A stretch of DNA of 64,000 nucleotides. Origin: Phycisphaerales bacterium. GTDB taxonomy: Bacteria; Planctomycetota; Phycisphaerae; Phycisphaerales; UBA1924. A program made the translations under genes and the position numbers. Of the stretch, positions 62,074 through 64,000 are shown one piece after another (position 1 is the stretch's first letter; every line of letters starts with the position of its first letter). Below the pieces are notes generated by a model. The model was given only the letters and a program-made list of their open reading frames with translations, was not told the DNA's origin and did no database searches. The stretch is from positions 806,001 to 870,000 of the forward strand of contig JAVJNT010000002.1 in assembly GCA_040217175.1 (NCBI GenBank), written 5' to 3'.

Positions 62074-63114
62074 TCAGCAGACGTTCGGAGAATCCAGCAA
62101 GCCCGCGAGCCGCTCCCCCGCCGCCAGCCCGCTGAGGTAGGCGCCCTCGACGCGCCCGCCGTGGCACCAATCGCCCGCCACGGCGATGCGTGCTTCCGCA
62201 TCCAACATGCATCCGCCGTCGATCTCTGATTGCGTCAGCGCATACCGCCAGCGGTGTGCAGCGGCGTACGTTGGCGGGGGCACGTCGACCCGCAGCGCAT
62301 CACCGAAGGCCTGCAGCAGTGCAGCGACGACGTCTTCACGCTCGTACTCGATGCTTGCCTCGCTCCACGCCGGCCCCGCATGCAGCACCCATCGCTCGCC
62401 CTCGGGACGGCCCGGCTTGCTCGAGTCGCGCGCGCTCCACGACAGCGGATTCTTCGAGACGTTCACGAACAGACCGTCCGCGTGGATGGGCAGCCGATCC
62501 TCGAACGCCGCCATGACCGCCCAGCACGGCCGCATGTCGCCGGAACGTGCGCGCGTCGCCAGGCTTGGTACGTCTGCCAGGAGCGTTGCCGCTTGTGGCG
62601 CAGGCGTCGCAACGACCAGCCCGTCGTACGTACCAAGCTCGCCAGCGGACCCCTCGATCGTCCAGCCGTCCCCGGATCGCCGAACGCGCTCGACAGTGCT
62701 CGAGAACCGCACCGGCACGTCTCGTGCCATCGCCGCCACGATCGCGTTCATGCCGGGCGTTCCGACGAACCGCGTCGGTCCATCGGGCTTGAGCGTGATC
62801 CGTACGGGCTCGTCGACCGTCGCGACAACGCCGCTCCAGGGAGCGCAGGCGTCGCTGCGTTGCCATTCGTCGACGACGCGCACGAAGCGCTCGTCACGGG
62901 CCGTGAAGTACTGGGCGCCGTGGTCGAAGGTGATCTTGCCCGCATCGCGATCGACCCGTCGCGTCGAGGCCCGCCCTCCGGCGCCACGCCCCTTATCGAA
63001 GACATCGGCCAAGACCCCCACCGCCAACAGCGCCCGCGCCGCCGCCAGCCCGGCCAGGCCCGCGCCGATGATGCCCACGCTCGGCGTCGCACGATGTTGC
63101 GGAGATGCCGCCAT
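62074..63114 (-). CDS. FAD-dependent amine oxidase, renalase-like
   Basis: A 346-residue flavoprotein. The dinucleotide-binding motif is VGIIGAGLAGLAAARAL at residues 13-29, followed by the family blocks GRGAGGRASTRR and FDHGAQYFTA near residue 65. The C-terminal FAD block is RIAVAGDWCHGGRVEGAYLSG (cited as VAGDWCHGGRVEGA). This is the renalase/RnlS-like group; bacterial members oxidise dihydro-NAD(P) isomers or amines. ATG 63114 has no strong ribosome binding site. Confidence 0.85.
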   Translation of the reverse strand: MAASPQHRATPSVGIIGAGLAGLAAARALLAVGVLADVFDKGRGAGGRASTRRVDRDAGKITFDHGAQYFTARDERFVRVVDEWQRSDACAPWSGVVATVDEPVRITLKPDGPTRFVGTPGMNAIVAAMARDVPVRFSSTVERVRRSGDGWTIEGSAGELGTYDGLVVATPAPQAATLLADVPSLATRARSGDMRPCWAVMAAFEDRLPIHADGLFVNVSKNPLSWSARDSSKPGRPEGERWVLHAGPAWSEASIEYEREDVVAALLQAFGDALRVDVPPPTYAAAHRWRYALTQSEIDGGCMLDAEARIAVAGDWCHGGRVEGAYLSGLAAGERLAGLLDSPNVC

Positions 63115-63380
63115 GCCTGCAACTATTGGCGGCACGGATGCGCACGGGTCGATCGGGCGCGCCACGGATGCCGACAACCCTGAGCCATGCTGCCGGACCC
63201 GAGCCCGAGCCGCGAACCAGCGAACGCCGACCGCGACTCGGAGAATCTGCGTCGAGCCAGCGCTCCTCCCTGCCCGCACGCGACGCCGCCGCGAATCGAC
63301 TGGCGCGCCGAAGACCCTCGGCACCGCGGCGGACCTACCGCACGACGCCGAAGGCCCCAACGCTTCGCATCCTGGTCTAG

Positions 63381-63454
63381 TAGGCGGGCGGGGACTCGAA
63401 CCCCGGACCCTTCGCGTGTAAGGCGAATGCTCTAGCCAACTGAGCTACCCGCCC
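63381..63454 (-). tRNA. tRNA-Val (anticodon TAC)
   Basis: 74 bases on the minus strand fold as a cloverleaf: acceptor GGGCGGG with CCCGCCT (a G-T pair at 1-72), D arm from GCTCAG, anticodon stem TTCGC/GCGAA with the loop CTTACAC, and T arm CGGGG-TTCGAGT-CCCCG. The anticodon is TAC, reading valine codons. The CCA end is not encoded. Confidence 0.97.
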
Positions 63455-63455
63455 G

Positions 63456-63479
63456 GGTAACCGGTCTTCACCGGTAACC
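63456..63479. repeat. Inverted repeat directly before tRNA-Val
   Basis: GGTAACCGGT and ACCGGTAACC, with one mismatch and a four-base loop, lie one base before the 5' end of the tRNA. It would form a hairpin in the pre-tRNA leader. Promoter or processing roles are possible; chance is not excluded. Confidence 0.4.
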
Positions 63480-63539
63480 CTCAGGGTATGCAAGGCATAC
63501 GAGGTTTCCGACGCGTCCTTGGAGGGGAGAGAAGCCACC

Positions 63540-64000
63540 ATGTCTGTTCACGCCGTACGAGCGGCCCTCGCCGGACTGACCGTTGCGGGGCTCGCGTTCG
63601 CACAGACGCCCGCGGAGCTTTTCGAAGGCCCCGAGCACGGCTGGCCTGGGTTGGCTGCGGTGGGGTCGGCAGAGTCGCAGGTGGCCTGGGACCCCGATGG
63701 CGCTGGCCCGGAAGGCGAGTGGCTCATCGTCGCAGGCTCGTTCGACGAAGCTGGCCACGTGGCTGCGGCCAACCTGGCAGCGTGGGACGGACAGGCGTGG
63801 CGAGCGTTGGGCGACCCCGATGATCGCGTCACGGCGGTCACCGTCCACCAGGGCGAACTCATCGTCGCAGGCTGGTTCACCGAGATCGGCGGGACGACTG
63901 CCCAACGTCTCGCTCGATTCGACGGCAGCACCTGGCGGGCGATGGCCGCGCCCTCCTTCTCGGGCATCGTGCTCGATGCCGACTCCATGCCCGATGGTCG
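63540..64000 (+). CDS. Secreted repeat protein, 5' part only
   Basis: The gene starts at ATG 63540 with a GGAGG site and runs off the window after 153 codons. A signal peptide (LAGLTVAGLAFAQ) is followed by propeller-like units: EWLIVAGSFDEAGHVAAANLAAWDG and ELIVAGWFTEIGGTTAQRLARFDGSTW (cited in part: FTEIGGTTAQRLARFDG). Repeats of this type, GGxFTxIGGxxAxxxARFDGSTW, are frequent in secreted Phycisphaerales proteins that often carry dockerin-like ends. The end of this protein is not visible. Confidence 0.75.
   Translation, partial: MSVHAVRAALAGLTVAGLAFAQTPAELFEGPEHGWPGLAAVGSAESQVAWDPDGAGPEGEWLIVAGSFDEAGHVAAANLAAWDGQAWRALGDPDDRVTAVTVHQGELIVAGWFTEIGGTTAQRLARFDGSTWRAMAAPSFSGIVLDADSMPDG

Overview
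This window looks like a chromosomal segment of a GC-rich planctomycete, most likely of the Phycisphaerae/Phycisphaerales type. That is inferred from gene content. Two secreted proteins end in paired 27-residue EF-hand-like (GC-type dockerin) repeats, CPACGYDL zinc-ribbon membrane proteins occur, and a very large LptD-like outer-membrane protein is present. I see no insertion sequence, prophage, CRISPR array or replication origin. The segment is almost entirely coding.

Layout. 0-2.9 kb: a COG3014/YcfL/LpoB envelope cluster, then a serine hydrolase. 2.8-7.1 kb: an M14 peptidase, a queuosine-precursor transporter and scpB. 7.1-11.9 kb: a lipoprotein, DUF58, transglutaminase (TgpA-like) and PilZ row. 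12-16.8 kb: RNase Y, DinB, a TPP riboswitch with thiC, and a small membrane protein. 16.8-20.2 kb: a glycosyltransferase, a HAD phosphatase and rsmA. 20.1-23 kb (minus): an unusual operon with a P-loop kinase-like protein, two small membrane proteins, a truncated hemoglobin and a WrbA-like flavoprotein. 23.2-27 kb: a Gly-rich RRM protein, a fatty-acid desaturase with a terminator, and two tandem paralogous secreted proteins. 27-30 kb: a radical SAM/B12 protein with a yellow/MRJP-type lipoprotein. 30-36 kb: sucD, a TetR regulator and several lipoproteins and membrane proteins. 36.4-39.6 kb: lptD. 40-45 kb: a DUF2071 protein, two tandem paralogues and a Ser/Thr kinase with a CHASE2 sensor. 45.2-48.9 kb: methionine synthase split into two overlapping genes. 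49-50.5 kb: a small stress island (DUF2945, DUF3140, CsbD, PfpI/DJ-1). 50.8-60.4 kb: a glycosidase-like protein, then a co-directional row (class III aminotransferase, nitrilase, Orn/Lys/Arg-type decarboxylase, ATP-grasp ligase, C45 Ntn-acyltransferase) followed by a Fur-family gene that lacks the usual metal ligands. 60.4-64 kb: a PQQ-type sugar dehydrogenase, an FAD amine oxidase, tRNA-Val and the start of a secreted repeat protein.

The best candidate for an undescribed system is the 52.1-59.8 kb row. Two of its junctions overlap by 4 bp, and its enzymes together could make and acylate or ligate an amine. No single known pathway that I recognise uses this set. Other notable points are the split MetH, in which a GGAGG site precedes a TTG start at the domain linker, and several genes with no ribosome binding site but a -10-like box 5-8 bases before the start codon, which suggests leaderless transcripts. 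Gene starts were chosen by hand from Shine-Dalgarno spacing and family alignment from memory. No database search was run.
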